A DNA stretch of 64,000 bases from Fulvia fulva (lineage: Eukaryota; Ascomycota; Dothideomycetes; Mycosphaerellales; Mycosphaerellaceae): contig NC_063022.1 of assembly GCF_020509005.1 (NCBI RefSeq), positions 2,914,001 through 2,978,000 on the forward strand. The letters run 5' to 3'. The notes beneath the pieces are model-generated. The model was not told the origin of the DNA. It saw nothing but the letters and a program-made list of their open reading frames with translations, and ran no database searches. The position numbers were made by a program, and so were the translations under genes. The number at the start of each line of letters is the position of its first letter. The first letter of the stretch is position 1. Positions 43,772-55,158 of this stretch are shown here, piece by piece.

Positions 43772-44484
43772 ATGTCCACCAAGCCGGAAGGCAACATCGT
43801 CCTCCCCTCCGAAGGCGCACGAGGCGGCCCAGACGCCAAAGCCGCTACAGCAACATGCTACTGCGGCGCTGTGCAGATCGAAGTCGTATGCCTCCATCCC
43901 ATCTGACGTCCCCTTACCGCCATTGTCCTCTTCTCACACCTCTTCTGCCTCCCACTAACGCTTCTACTCACTTAGCCAACCGAAGGCCCCGGCCTCGTCG
44001 ACACCTTCATCTGCCACTGCACAGACTGCCGCAAAATCACCGCCTCGACCTTCGCCTCCAACTCCATTGTCAAGGATACGCATCTGAAGCATTTGCGTGG
44101 TGAGGACAAGTTGACGCGATTCAAGCAGAGTAGGACGATTGCGATGGGGAATAGTATGGAGAATAGTTTTTGCAGGTGAGTCCAATCCAGTCCCGAGCCT
44201 GCGAGAGACCTGTGTCGAAGTCTCGCTAACGCTCAACCCAGTATCTGCGGCACGCTCCTCTACCGCCGCTCCTCAGGCTATCCAGGGATGAGCATCCCCC
44301 GAATTGGAACGATCGATGATTTCGACTTGCAGGAGACGAAGTTCAAGCCGCGGATTGAGAGTTTGAGAAGGATCGGGTCGGGTGGTTGCAGCCTAGTAAG
44401 GCGGTGGATGATTGTGAGGGCGCGGTGTATACGGCGGGGAAGCACTGGGAGAGTAGTCATGATGGGGTTGGTGGGAGTGGGTGA
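43772..44484 (+). pseudogene. GFA/CENP-V-type zinc enzyme, apparent frameshift
   Basis: Exons are 43772-43885, 43976-44175 and 44242 onward. The introns have GTATGC...CTTAG (with CTAAC) and GTGAGT...CCAG (with CTAAC). The fold of glutathione-dependent formaldehyde-activating enzymes is clear: ATCYCGAVQIEV (first Cys pair), FICHCTDCRKITAS (second cluster), RTIAMGNSMENSFCSICGTLLYRRS (third). After KPRIES at about 44361 the frame gives LRRIGSGG and loses similarity. The adjacent frame reads EKDRVGWLQPSKAV, the family's normal C-terminal motif, and stops at 44484. A one-base deletion near 44361-44364 would explain this. As written, the protein ends at 44488 with an aberrant tail. A LINE insertion in the promoter supports decay, but a sequencing error is possible. 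Substrates of fungal members are mostly unknown. Confidence 0.75.
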
Positions 44485-44488
44485 CTAG

Positions 44489-45023
44489 ATGGGGAGAAGA
44501 GGGGGGCTGGGGAAGGGGGTGGGAGGGGTGGGAGGTTGTGAAGGGAATGAAAGGGGGGGGGTGATCTAGAGGATTGGGGAAATATATGAATAGACAGCAG
44601 TAGCTTGAGATTAGCAGGAGTGAACGAAGATACAAAAGTATCCAAGTTGGTTTGGTGGGTTCCTACGCGCTCTCGAGAAGTACGCCATGTTGATGTTCTG
44701 CTTGCATGCGATATGTAGGTTGATAAAGCCTCGTGTCAGGAAATGACAGTCTGCAGCTATATCACTACGCCAACGAGGATCTTCGAAGGTGCACATTTCC
44801 AAAATGTACTTGTACTTCAAAGTGGCCAAGAGAGCCGCAGCAGTCATGTGGTGCTTTGCATCTGTTGCGTCGCGCGTTTACGGCAAAAGTGAAGGCGCGT
44901 CTCACTACATAGAATTACCTGCCATCTCCAGCGAGCAAGGCATCATACATATACCGTCATACCCATCATCAATCATACGAACATAAAAGCATCTCATCAT
45001 ATTCTCATCCCTTCAATGGCGTC
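44489..45023. other. Intergenic region, no gene seen
   Basis: This is convergent space between the GFA-like gene and the proline-rich gene. It contains G-rich runs (about 44500-44565, including a run of nine G) and otherwise unremarkable sequence. Confidence 0.35.
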
Positions 45024-45965
45024 CTACCCAACGCCCACAAACCTGACACTCCTCCTCGCCTCCCCTTCCCCCTCCCCCTCCACGACCGGATCACTCGACC
45101 CACCCCTCCTCCTATTCATCCTCCTCTGCCTCGCCTCCCTCGCCTCTCTGGCCTTCCACTCCTCCACCGCCTTCCTTCGCTTCTGACTCCTCGCATAGGC
45201 AATCGCCGCCGTAGGCCGGAACCCAATCCCGTTGATCCCCTCTCCATCATCGTCCGGAGACGTCACGTCGATTTCGTGGCCGGTGATTTCCGATTCTTGC
45301 CAGGTGAGAGCTGCGAGGTCCTGGTCTTCGGAGGTGGAGGAGTTCGGGATGGGAGGTTCTGTTGCTGTTGCTGCGGTTGTGGAAGTGGAAGCGGAGGTGG
45401 GAGGTGAGGGCGGTTGGAAGGGTGGAGGGGAGAGACGTCTTTTGAAGGGTGGACTCGAGGATGGAACGCGTGAGGGCTCTAGAGGAGGGTTTTGGAAGCC
45501 CTTTAAAGCTGTCGTAGGCGAGGCCGGTGATGAGGAAGACATAGCACTCTCCATCTCATGCGCTGTCGGCGTCTCCGCCACCTCCAACACCCCAACCCCA
45601 CCACTCCCCGGCGTCCGCACATCCTCGCCCCTCGCATACACCTCCCTCAAGTGAGGATTCCTCTTCACTCGTTTCCTCGGCGACTGCGAACTACCCGTTA
45701 ATAGCTCTCCATCCTGGCTTGACACATGTCGAAGATCCAAATCCAAATCCTGAAACCTCTCCGCCACCTTCGTCCTCGGACTATTCGCTCCAGTTTCAGG
45801 CGTGAGCTCCCGTTGAGTCGCAGTGTTCACACACAAAGGAACTGGATTCACCTGCGACTGCTCGGTCCTCTTGCGCTTGGGTGAAGCATCTTGGTCAGGT
45901 GGCGGGCTGTTCTTGGGTGTGGGAGTGCGATATGGTGGGTTGCGGGGGCGTGGTAGTGTGATCAT
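45024..45965 (-). CDS. Proline/serine-rich protein of unknown function
   Basis: This single frame of 313 residues starts at the first ATG (45965, MITLPRPRNPPYRTPTP). The frame is open further upstream but has no ATG there. Most of the protein is low complexity, rich in Pro, Ser, Thr and Arg, with basic clusters (SPKRKRTEQ, SPRKRVKRNPHLRE) that could act as nuclear localisation signals. A short C-terminal block looks more ordered and could be the conserved core: LTWQESEITGHEID, then GEGINGIGFRPTAAIAYARS, then a charged helix KRRKAVEEWKAREAREARQRR. I do not recognise a domain. A nuclear, intrinsically disordered protein is plausible. Confidence 0.65.
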   Translation of the reverse strand: MITLPRPRNPPYRTPTPKNSPPPDQDASPKRKRTEQSQVNPVPLCVNTATQRELTPETGANSPRTKVAERFQDLDLDLRHVSSQDGELLTGSSQSPRKRVKRNPHLREVYARGEDVRTPGSGGVGVLEVAETPTAHEMESAMSSSSPASPTTALKGFQNPPLEPSRVPSSSPPFKRRLSPPPFQPPSPPTSASTSTTAATATEPPIPNSSTSEDQDLAALTWQESEITGHEIDVTSPDDDGEGINGIGFRPTAAIAYARSQKRRKAVEEWKAREAREARQRRMNRRRGGSSDPVVEGEGEGEARRSVRFVGVG

Positions 45966-46377
45966 GCTGGATGTGTATTGCGGCGTCTTGGGACGCCCGC
46001 TGTAATTTGGTGTGAATGTTGCACGCAAGTGGATGTAGAGGTGTAGATCATCTGGTTGTAGGTGGGAAATCGCGAAGAGGGGTCTAGGCTGACCCAATCA
46101 GCTGGCTCGTGTGCCTGATGCTTGCGAATGCGCTGCAGCCGCGCCTTAACGGCGGCAGCATGAAGCTTCAATTACACGTACGCTACTGATACAATAATAT
46201 GCTCGTGGGTATGACTCTCATCTGTCTCACTGTCGCAACAAAACTCATAGCGCCTATCGCTATCCATTGGAACATTAATCCCTTCCTCAAGTGGAGCTGG
46301 TACCACTTATTCGTACAAGTCATCAACATCCAACACATCCCACATGCAGATGTCCAACCACTGTCGTTTGCTCTTGC
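45966..46377. other. Short intergenic region, no gene seen
   Basis: 412 bp lies between two minus-strand genes. It should contain the promoter of the proline-rich gene and the 3' untranslated region of the Sec7 gene. No clear elements were identified. Confidence 0.35.
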
Positions 46378-49300
46378 TCAACCTGAAGTGTGGATTCCGC
46401 GAGGCGCAACACCTCCCATCATCTGATTCATGGTTGGAAGGTCGTAAACATCATCGTCCTTAGCGACTGGGCTCAGACGGCCGTCTGCTTTCCTAGCATA
46501 GAGGGCCTCCTTCGCCTTTTGCGCTGCTGTCAAGCTGTCAATATACGTGCGAAACTTGACGATCTCGCGCAGCAAGTGGTCCGACTTGCGCTGCCAGTTG
46601 GCCATGGCTTTCTGGAAGTTCGGATGGCGTGGCGAGAACTGTGGAAAGAAGTCAGTGATAGGTCCATGCTCACAACAGTCTTGCAGCTCACAGCAAGTTC
46701 AATCGCATGTTTCAGTTCCTGGTGTTTATTCAGCTCTTCTTCCTGGCCGGTCACATAAGCCGTCAGCTGCTTAAGCTGGTCGACTTCCATCAACTGGCTG
46801 GCCATCATCGACTGAGTCGGTGGCTGCCACTCCATGATAGTCGCTCGGTCGCCGCTCGTCTTGGACTTCGTGCCGCTACCGAAGCCAGTGTCAAAGCTGT
46901 TCCGGATAGACGATTGAAGACTCCCACGGCGATCTCGCTGCTCTGTTCGGTCGGTCGACATACTGTGCGAGTGCCCCGCATTGCGTGTCTGCATCGAAGA
47001 TGGAGGATGCTGGAAGCTCTCCGAGCGATCAAGAAGAGCAGGATTCACAATGTTCTCCGACCAACCATACTCGATGTTAGACACGCCGCCGGCCAGGGGT
47101 TCCTTACTCAGACGTGCTGACCAGTAGTTGGCAGCAGTCATGAATTCTTCAGCAATCTCCGGAGTGCCCACTTGGAAGAGATGTACGGCACCTGATGGTA
47201 GACTCAACGCCCACACGTTCGGCCTAGCCTTACTATAGCCGGGCGGTGGCAGCGTCGAGGCAATCGTCTGACGCAAGATGAACACATCGAGTTGCTCGGC
47301 ATTGTCCATCCAATCACCGCCTCCAACTTGGCGCGGTGCTACGCTTGCAGCTTTGCCCATCTTCTGGAACGGCGTCTTCCTGCTAGCAGACTGTGTCTTC
47401 GACGAGGTGTTGAAGTTGAACAAGGTGAGCTTGCCTTTGCTAATGACCGCGAAACAAGACGTCCAGCTTCGCTCCTTGGCTTTACGATCTTGCGTTTCCA
47501 GGTGATGCTTGTGCTGTACCATGCCTTCCTTTGCCCAAGGAGCTCCCTCAAGTGCCAGGCTTTCGTCCTCGAGCAGGTCACCACGTGGCATAGAGAAAGT
47601 GTCGCTGCCATCGCTGTTGAAATTCTCTTCCCGAATCATGGCTTGGTTCAGCGCACCAGCAAAGCCAATTGAGGGCTTGAATGAGTCCATTTGCGACTGG
47701 AACTGCGTATTGAAGCTACCGACCGAGGCAGATGTCAGAGTCTTGCTGAAAGAATACTTGCTGCTTTGCGCTGGCGACCAGAAACCACTCCCTTCGTCGA
47801 AGCTGGTACGAGATGACCCCACAGTACTGGCTGGGTATAGCTTCGGTCTTGATCTGTTCGACCTGCCTGGCCAACGTTGTGTGAAAGAATTGAATCGGGT
47901 GTCTTTCGATCGCAAAGAGATGTTTTCTGATGGTGCTCTGCTGACGACGCTTCCAGTTCGCTTGAGGTTACCATTCAAGTCGACCACAGAAAGGTTGCGA
48001 CTGTTGTTTGAGGAGTCGATGCCACCCATGACAGTGTTGTGCAGGGGTAGAGGATCCTGCCGGATGGAGTTGAAGAACGCCTTGAGGATCGACTCGACCT
48101 CCATCTCCCATCCGCGCATTGAGCCTGACCAACAGTTGTTGACCAGTGCGTTGGCTGTGCCAGCTCCTGCAGAATCAGGCGTGCCATTGTCGGAGTCCTG
48201 TCTGCTCATTGCCGGCCTGATTGACAGTCGCTTGTTGTTAGCTGTCACGCCGTACAACTGATCGTTGACCTCGCGTCCGCCATCGGGAGTCTCCGCTCGA
48301 GAAGGCATTGAAGGCGATGTAGGCATGGAAGGATTGCGTGAGTTTGTGACGGAAGTGCTCGACTCGCTCCAAGGCAATGATGGACGCAGGTTTTCCCTCA
48401 ATGGTCGGATTGTGTCGTCGAATGCATTCGGCGCAGCGTCGGCGACAACACGCTTGATCGTAGGTAATGTGTTCTTGACGTAGGCGCTGCGAGACATTCT
48501 CTCACCAATGTCCGCAAGATGCAGATCAGTGTTGAGCAGGATGAGCGAGTAAATAATGGTGTGAACCACATCCTGCGCTTTGAAGCCATGATTCGAATTG
48601 CATTGGCACCATCTTGCTGACAATGCTGTAATGATACGGTCGAATTGCTGCGTCTCGCCTTTGAGCGTCAGTTTCGAACACAACATCTTCAAACTGGCAA
48701 GGATGTTCATGCCATAGAAATCGAAGAGCTGCATATATGCCTCCAATGTGCGCTTGCTGAGTGTGTTGCGTTCGCCAAGCCAAGCAGCAGCGTCTCCACG
48801 AGGAACATCTTCTTCGTCGCCTTCGAAGATCTTGCGGGCTCGCTCTCGATACTCGGCGCCCTCATCAACGAACTCAGGCGGGACCTGAATAATAGTCGGT
48901 TCACTTGAGTTCCTCGATACAGGTCGATTGCCGTCGACACCAATGTTAGGCAGTGGCAAGCACGCGGCTGAGGGAAGCTGCTGTGGCGGCGCCGTCTCTC
49001 GAGGTGGCATTTCGAGACTGTCAGGCCGGAACTCATTCGAATCATGGAAAGCATCGGTTGGCGAAGAGTTGTTGTCTTTGTTCTGATTGAGTTGCTCTTC
49101 CGAAGCGGTTGGCTGCAAACGCAATCGCCCAGACTTGGGCGAGGGCGGTCGTTCAAGCTTCGCCTGTTGTACCACCCATTGCTCATCATCGTCCATGTTC
49201 AGGCTCACGCCCGTTCCAGCACTGAAGTCACGCATCTCTCCAGTGTCAAGTGGACTGGCATCTTGGGACATGAGTCGCGACTCGGACGCTGCAATTATCC

Positions 49301-51416
49301 CATCGCCAGTACTGGCACGACTTATTGTCCCTGGTCGTTCGACATTCGGATGAAATGCAGACAGCGGTGAGACTTTCAGATGGTCCTTTTCGTCGCGCAA
49401 TGTATCTCTTGAAGATCGTCGACTGGGATGTGCCAAGTCATTGTTTTCGCCTGGCTCCTGGGCATCTGAATTTGCAAGGTCCTCTGGTCGACGCTTCTTG
49501 ATTTTCATTTTAAAGTTTCTTTCGCGGTCCATGCTCAAAGAATGCTCCCTCGAGATTGGATATCGCGCACCGAGCGAAGCGTCTGGAGGTGGCGTATATC
49601 CGGTATGAAATATGTCGGGATCTTCAGAGTCTTCCTTCGAACTTGCAGTGGCCTTGGATCCTGCGGTTGGCGGGCGTGAAGCTGAACGCGAAGCTGTCCT
49701 GTTGTGTGCTGGCAGACGTGGCGTAGTCTCATCCTCGTTTAGATAGGGATCCATGACTTTCCGTAGACTGCTAATTGAAGGACTCTCCCCGGCCGTATTC
49801 ATGTTCGGGTTGGCATGATTGTGATGGGCAGTTGGAATCGGCGGCGGATTAAACGCCTCTGAAGTCGACTTCTTTCGTCTCCTAAAGAACGAAGACGGCT
49901 TCTTGCTCAACGTTGGTGGCTGCGAATTGGCAGTATTTGTGGCATCTTTCACGTCGCCACCCGCTGCAGATGTTTGTGATACAGCGCGTCGTGATGCGGA
50001 GCCCCGGTCGTTGTTATCCTTGCGTGTGGAGCCCGGTCGCTCCACTGTGCCTGAAACTGTACGAGAAGAATTGCTGCTGAAGATGCGTTTGAAGAAGCCA
50101 GGTTTCTCTCGTGGCGGAGAGTGCTCCTTTCTCCTGGTTGAGATTCCGGGACTGGGTGCAGTACTACTGCTCGCGGAAGGCGGAGGTAGCGATCCGCGCA
50201 TGCTGCTGGTTCTGACGAAATCAGCCGCTTGCTCCCTTATATCATGCGGGATAGAAGGACTTGGCGAATTGCCAGCCTGAGATCGCAGGTCTTGCTGTGT
50301 GGTTGTTTTGCGCAACTGGCTGGGTTTGGGCTTGGGGTTAGCCTGATTGACGTACACTGGACCTGTTGCTGTCGGATTCTGCATTTTGCGCGGACCACCA
50401 GAAATGATTGGTTCCGGCGCTGCATCGGACTCATCCGCGTCGTTGGACTCGTACTTGCTGTGTACCGAAGGCACTGGACGTCCTCGCCCAAGCACAGAAA
50501 GTCCATCCCTGCTGTCTGACTGAATGTGGTCCATGCTCACCGATCTGCCACCATTGCCCCATGCCAACCTGCTCGTCTCGAGCACAGCACCATAGCCGCC
50601 TTCTGGGCTCAAACTGACAGTATCGCTGCTGTCCTTTCGCTTTGCAACGAACGAACGGCCATTGATGTAGGGTTGCGTGAGGGCCGGTTGCGGACCCTCC
50701 GAGCTCGTTCGTCCACCGCCATGGGGTCTGCCCTGCTGTTTCACACGCCCATTCATGCTGCTGTATGATGGAAAGTTGGATGTGCTGGCACTCCGTCGGC
50801 CTTTGGGCGATGGAGTCGCTTGGCTCTGCGGCGAGTCCATGAGATGGCGGTCATATTCCGAGGTCGATGAGGAGTGGGTGTGGCCTCGCGAGCGCTGTGC
50901 CTGGTCGACGAAGTGCGAGGAGAGCGACGACAGATATCGGGTCTTCTCTTGCTCGTGCCCCTCCATGCCTCCGACTTCACCGACGTCTCCCCGTGACAGG
51001 TTGTCCAGGGAGAACAGCAGGTTGTCAACGACCGAGTCACGCGTGGTCGAGTTCCACGACAGGCCGTGCGAGTGTCGTGCTGCAGTGGCCACGGCGGCCT
51101 CGAGCTCCTCCTCTGATATGTCACGCTGGTGCCTCGTCTCACGCGGGCCCTTCAGCAGCTTCCTGCCCTTGCCCTTGCCGGTCGATCGTGGTTTCGCTGG
51201 CGGAGTGGACGGCGGACTGGCATTGGCATCGTTGAAGCGCCGTGAACTCTTGCGCGGGCTCACGGGCAGAGCAATGGGCGTGGGCGGACTGCTGCTGCTC
51301 GGCGGCGTAGAGCGGCTCCCGGATGCTACGATTGCGGCGGGCGCAGTGGCTCGAGAGGTAGTCGATGCAGACGCAGACGCGGACGCAGAAGCAGCATGAG
51401 GGTAGTTTGTCTCCAT
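46378..51416 (-). CDS. Sec7-PH domain Arf guanine-nucleotide exchange factor (Syt1-like)
   Basis: Exon 1 (51416-46692) and exon 2 (46638-46378) join in phase 0 across a 53-nt intron (GTGAGC, CTGAC, ACAG), giving 1,661 residues. The first ATG is METNYPHAAS at 51416. The first 800 or so residues are disordered Ser/Pro/Arg-rich sequence. The Sec7 domain follows at about residues 830-1000: AAAWLGERN, YMQLFDFYGMNILASLKMLC, the glutamic-finger loop TLKGETQQFDR and the LLNTDLHLADIGERMSRS signature. A PH domain begins near residue 1330 (KEGMVQHKHHLE, WTSCFAVISKGKLTLFNF), with a split insert and VHLFQVGTPEIAEEFMTAANYWSA. The C-terminus is a coiled-coil helix (LLREIVKFRTYIDSL). It should activate Arf-family GTPases at Golgi or plasma membrane, as budding yeast Syt1 does. 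Confidence 0.9.
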
Positions 51417-53108
51417 CCTCTGCACGCGGCCTCTGCCTCTGCCTCTGCCCTCCCTCTGCTCTGCGAAACGAATGGGTCGGCAGTGCTGGACCGCGGAACT
51501 CTAATGGGCGTGCAAAGTGTGGTCCTGCTGTGCTGAGCCGCGATTAGTCTGCACGCGTCCGCGAGCGCTTTGCACAGATGTCCATATGAACAGGGCCAGC
51601 AATGCGCAATGCTTCGAATCAGTTGTTCTGTGTGGCCTGCAGCGTGCAGCCCCGGCGCGTACACGGGGACACGCTCCTCATGCAACCGACTCCACTCCAA
51701 GACCGTCAGGGGTCGCTCGACAAGTTACAACGCCAACCAAAGCCAATCACGCAGCTAGCTTGAGTCGGCAGACTTTGGAACCAAATCGCCTGTGTCCATG
51801 TACGATAGGAGGGACATGTACATGTAGCATCAGATCGATGGATGAGTGACCGTACATGTACATCGAAGAACGGACTCTCGCACACTGTACATCAATCCAT
51901 CGCACAACGCTGTTGCAAGCAAACCCAGATCTCCCCCCCCCCATCTCATCTCGCAAATGCGATCGATGCACGCACGCCCCATGCACACGACATGCACGTA
52001 CCTGACACTACTCCCAGTACAACCACTAGCTGTTTCTCCAGCTTCAAACAACCCGTCATCATGCCCGTCCAACACCAACACCTCACCTCGGCATACTGCA
52101 TACACCTGTCACCACGGCGCAATGCATCGAAACCAAGCACCATCTCCGCAGTCTACACCTCTTCCGCAACCTCCTGCATATCTTCCATCCCATATCTTCT
52201 GCGGTGTAACGCTTCCGAAACGTCGTTCGCGGCCCCGCTAGCGTCGCCTGTCTGCAAGGTACCGTGCGCTGAAACCCCTGCGTCCCGCATTATGCATATT
52301 CTCTCACCGCTGTGTCGGATGAGCATGATGTTCACGAGTGTCAGAAATAATGCTCCGTCGATACGTTTCTTGAGTATCGCGACCTTCGTACCTCGGAGAA
52401 TTAACTCTCCACGGTAATAGTGAGAGCTGCAGCATTTTCGACGAGTCAGATCTCTGCACACAGGTTTCTGAGCTCAAAGCTACTGCATATATTGATAAAC
52501 GAGTCCAGCCAAAGGGCCTACACGTGGCCCACGAGTCGTGGTGCTCTGTATAAGCAAGGAGCTGACTCTCATGCATCTTGCGCAACATCCGCGGCGTTTG
52601 GGAGCTATTGATTGACGCCACAGTTGAGACTGGATCGCGCGTGGCGAAGCATTGATCGTCAGAATCGAGAAGAACTTCGTAAGACGATGCAGAGGTGTGG
52701 GAAGGGGAGCAAGATGTCTCGAGGCTGTCTTGATAATGGTCGTCTGGACTGTGGGGCGTTGACTGGGAACCCATCGCAACAATATGCAGATCACTGTAAT
52801 GCTCTGTGCTGAAGTCAATTCGAAATCAAACTTGCTATGTCTGCGAACCACAATTTACTTTTGCGCATCTGACAGTGCAGCTGCTGTGAGACTGCTTCAG
52901 TGCAATAATGCACAGCCCCACAACAAGATCAAGCAGGACTGCAGGACCAATGTGATGTGACAGTGCTGCATGGTGATATAGCAGTGTTGTTCATAGTAGT
53001 ACAGGTCTATATGTACAGTCCATTCTACAGTGCATTCGTCACGCACGCTTCTGAGCCGGGATTGTTCCCATCGTCTGCTCCCTCGTCACAGTCTTCCACG
53101 CATTAGGC
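51417..53108. other. 1.7-kb intergenic region upstream of the Sec7 gene
   Basis: The region combines the promoter of the Sec7-PH gene and the 3' side of the LETM1-like gene. It holds two perfect palindromes, ACATGTACATGT at 51814-51825 and GTACATGTAC at 51852-51861, a C10 run near 51930-51945, and AT-rich stretches. A 191-codon plus-strand frame (51842-52417) is composed mainly of Ser, Pro, His and Thr and has no motif, so I did not call it. Confidence 0.35.
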
Positions 53109-54251
53109 CTATTTCAACGCATTAGCTTTAACGTTCAACTCAACCCATTCGCGCATTGCCAACCTTCTAAACAGCATCGTGAAGATAGCTGCGCCCTTCC
53201 CCTGATCCTCCTTCTGCCGTGCGAGCCACCACGAGAGATCTTGTCGTAGAGTGTCTTCGCGCTTGCCCAACACATCAAGACCACGCTCTTCGCATGCAAT
53301 GTTGAGCTCGTCGGAGGATAGCGTTGATGCGCCGCCGTCTCGGTCCAGGAGCTTGTCGTCGCTGGCGAGGTAGGCAAGGCGTTTCGAGAGGCCTCGGCGG
53401 AGGAGGGCGGAGGGTGGGGGCATTTGGATGCGGTCCAAGAGGCGGTCCCAGAGGCGGTTGTGGAGGTTTAGCGTGCAGGATATGTGGAAGAGCTGGTCGT
53501 CTCGTAGGCGTTGCAGTAGATGTGCTGCGTATTCCTTTTGTGATGATGGCCATTCCACTTTGGCAAGAGGCTCCGGCACTGCTGAGAGATCGGGCATCTG
53601 GTCTTTGGTAGGCTCACTGATGCCACGCCTGAAGCTGATGCGTCTGCGCTCTTCTGCCTTGGCCCTCATGCCCTGTATCTGCTTCGGGATGCGACATGTA
53701 CCAGGTACTGCTCCTGGTATGAATGGCACCAACAGTGGCAGCCATTCTCCAAAGAGTGCGACGAGCAGTCCGAAGAAAGGCAGCTTCCCAATATCGTGGT
53801 TATTGCGCTCCAACAGCTGGAACTCCGATCGCGACAAGTGCTTCAACCATGTCGACTGCGCGATACTCCTCGGTGATTCCGCTTGCACATCCCTCTTGAC
53901 CCGCTCCCTCAACTCTTGCGAAGCCTTAAAGTTGAACCACACAGCTTTTATCCCAACCCAGTAGAAACTCCCATAAGCCCTCCCAATCCTGAAGTAATAC
54001 AGCGCAACATTCTCGTCACCTTTCGTCGGGAGTTTCAGCGGCGGTGGCAGCGTACTCCTGGGAGGATTGACAGGATCAATCCGCCTGAGTCCAATGACCT
54101 CAACCAGAGCAGCTTTTTCATGTCGATTCAGGTCCTCCTCCTGGACTTCCGGCTTGGAGGCATATCGGCGGATAGAGGTGGTTGTTATCCGCAGGCGAGC
54201 ATTGTGGAGGTTTCGAAGGCTCGAGACCGCGCTCGGCCAGCGTGTTGTCAT
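53109..54251 (-). CDS. LETM1-like (ribosome-binding domain) mitochondrial protein
   Basis: This intronless frame encodes 380 residues starting at ATG 54251. The N-terminus (MTTRWPSAVSSLRNLHNARLR, ending IRRYAS) is basic, hydroxylated and lacks acids, a good mitochondrial presequence. One membrane region follows (LPFFGLLVALFGEWLPLLVPFIP). A LETM1 ribosome-binding-type domain comes next: RIPKQIQGMRAKAEERRR, LNLHNRLWDRL and a C-terminal helical array (LNIACEERGLDVLGKREDTLRQDLSWWL). Classical LETM1/Mdm38 proteins sit in the inner membrane and affect ion exchange and assembly of mitochondrially encoded proteins. Shorter LETM1-like fungal proteins are less studied, so the exact role is inferred. 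No EF-hand was seen. Confidence 0.85.
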   Translation of the reverse strand: MTTRWPSAVSSLRNLHNARLRITTTSIRRYASKPEVQEEDLNRHEKAALVEVIGLRRIDPVNPPRSTLPPPLKLPTKGDENVALYYFRIGRAYGSFYWVGIKAVWFNFKASQELRERVKRDVQAESPRSIAQSTWLKHLSRSEFQLLERNNHDIGKLPFFGLLVALFGEWLPLLVPFIPGAVPGTCRIPKQIQGMRAKAEERRRISFRRGISEPTKDQMPDLSAVPEPLAKVEWPSSQKEYAAHLLQRLRDDQLFHISCTLNLHNRLWDRLLDRIQMPPPSALLRRGLSKRLAYLASDDKLLDRDGGASTLSSDELNIACEERGLDVLGKREDTLRQDLSWWLARQKEDQGKGAAIFTMLFRRLAMREWVELNVKANALK

Positions 54252-54463
54252 TTATTAGTTGGGAAACGTAGACATCGAAGGAAAGGTGTGGGAGGAAGAG
54301 GTAGAGGAATCGAAGTAGAAATCACGCAGAGCGTTGGATGAATTGGACTGCGATAATAATGACGCGCCGATCTCAAGAACAATTTCGCGGACTCAGCTCC
54401 GTTTGGTTTCCAGACCTCTCCCATGCGTTCAGCTTCCTCCTTTCTGATCAAACACCATGTTCA

Positions 54464-54616
54464 TCATCCTCTGCACTGATGGCTCTCCTTGCACTCGCCA
54501 CAGACGGCCTTTTGACACTCGCTACATCTCCACGCTACTTGCTTCGTCTTGCACGCGTCGCAGTTCCACCAGGTCGTGAACTGCTCCCAGCCGTACAGCA
54601 CACCGTATGGGCTCAT
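54464..54616 (-). CDS. 50-residue cysteine-rich zinc-finger-like protein
   Basis: A short frame starts at ATG 54616 (MSPYGVLYGWEQFTTWWNCD) and ends at TGA 54464. It has three CxxC pairs followed by H-x-C: C19-x2-C22, C31-x2-C34, C39-x2-C42, H46, C48. This spacing fits a cross-brace zinc fold of B-box/ZZ type. The sequence WRCSECQKAVCGECK is far from random, and codon use is fungal-like. A possible upstream exon around 54815-54680 (a Gln-rich frame starting MQTLPILPYQSQ), with a TACTGAC...CATAG acceptor region before this ORF, does not join in frame with any donor I found, so the start is taken as the internal ATG. Function unknown. Confidence 0.5.
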   Translation of the reverse strand: MSPYGVLYGWEQFTTWWNCDACKTKQVAWRCSECQKAVCGECKESHQCRG

Positions 54617-55158
54617 GTTGGCTAGGCGAGCTATGACTCGTCAGTAAGGTTGAAGGACCGATGCAAGACCTGGCGCGTACTCTTGATGTCAAATTTGACA
54701 AGGTCTCTTGCGCTTGAAGCTGCTGAAGCTGAAAACTTGTCACTCGGTAAGGATCGACAGGTGGTGTCTGATAGGTGCCTTGGCTTTGGTATGGCAAGAT
54801 GGGTAGTGTTTGCATATTGAGAGGGTTGTATTAAGACCCGACGACTGACTATATACACTTCAAGATCAGTGGTTGTGAAGACTGGGGCGCCACCAAAGCG
54901 ATCAAAGGAATGCTCGTCTCAGCCTGGGTAGAGGCGACACGGAAGTTCAAGAATGGTAAGACACGCCATTTTTAGCAGGAGCTCGTGGCTGAGTACAGGT
55001 TTTGCTCTGTTGATATTGTCGACTACATCGAGCAATTTGCGCCTTCGCTGGCAAGTCCCCATCAATATCTGTTCTCGACACCCGGCCGTCGTATGCAAGA
55101 CAATGCCCGCCAGTGCGCTTTCGACTACCGATACGTGAATCATTAATGCGCATCCCAG
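54617..55158. other. Intergenic region, possibly the 5' exon or leader of the 50-residue gene
   Basis: It contains the minus-strand Gln-rich frame from ATG 54815 and an intron-like TACTGAC-CATAG signal near 54630. Nothing else is convincing. Confidence 0.35.

Noticed and set aside
43605..43897. Extension of the LINE reverse-transcriptase frame to 43897 as one 558-residue protein
   Set aside because: The last ~97 codons lie beyond the target-site duplication and are the promoter and first exon of the GFA-like gene read antisense, so the extension is accidental.
51842..52417. 191-codon plus-strand ORF upstream of the Sec7 gene
   Set aside because: Composition is dominated by Ser, Pro, His and Thr, with no domain, overlapping frames on both strands, and a promoter position.
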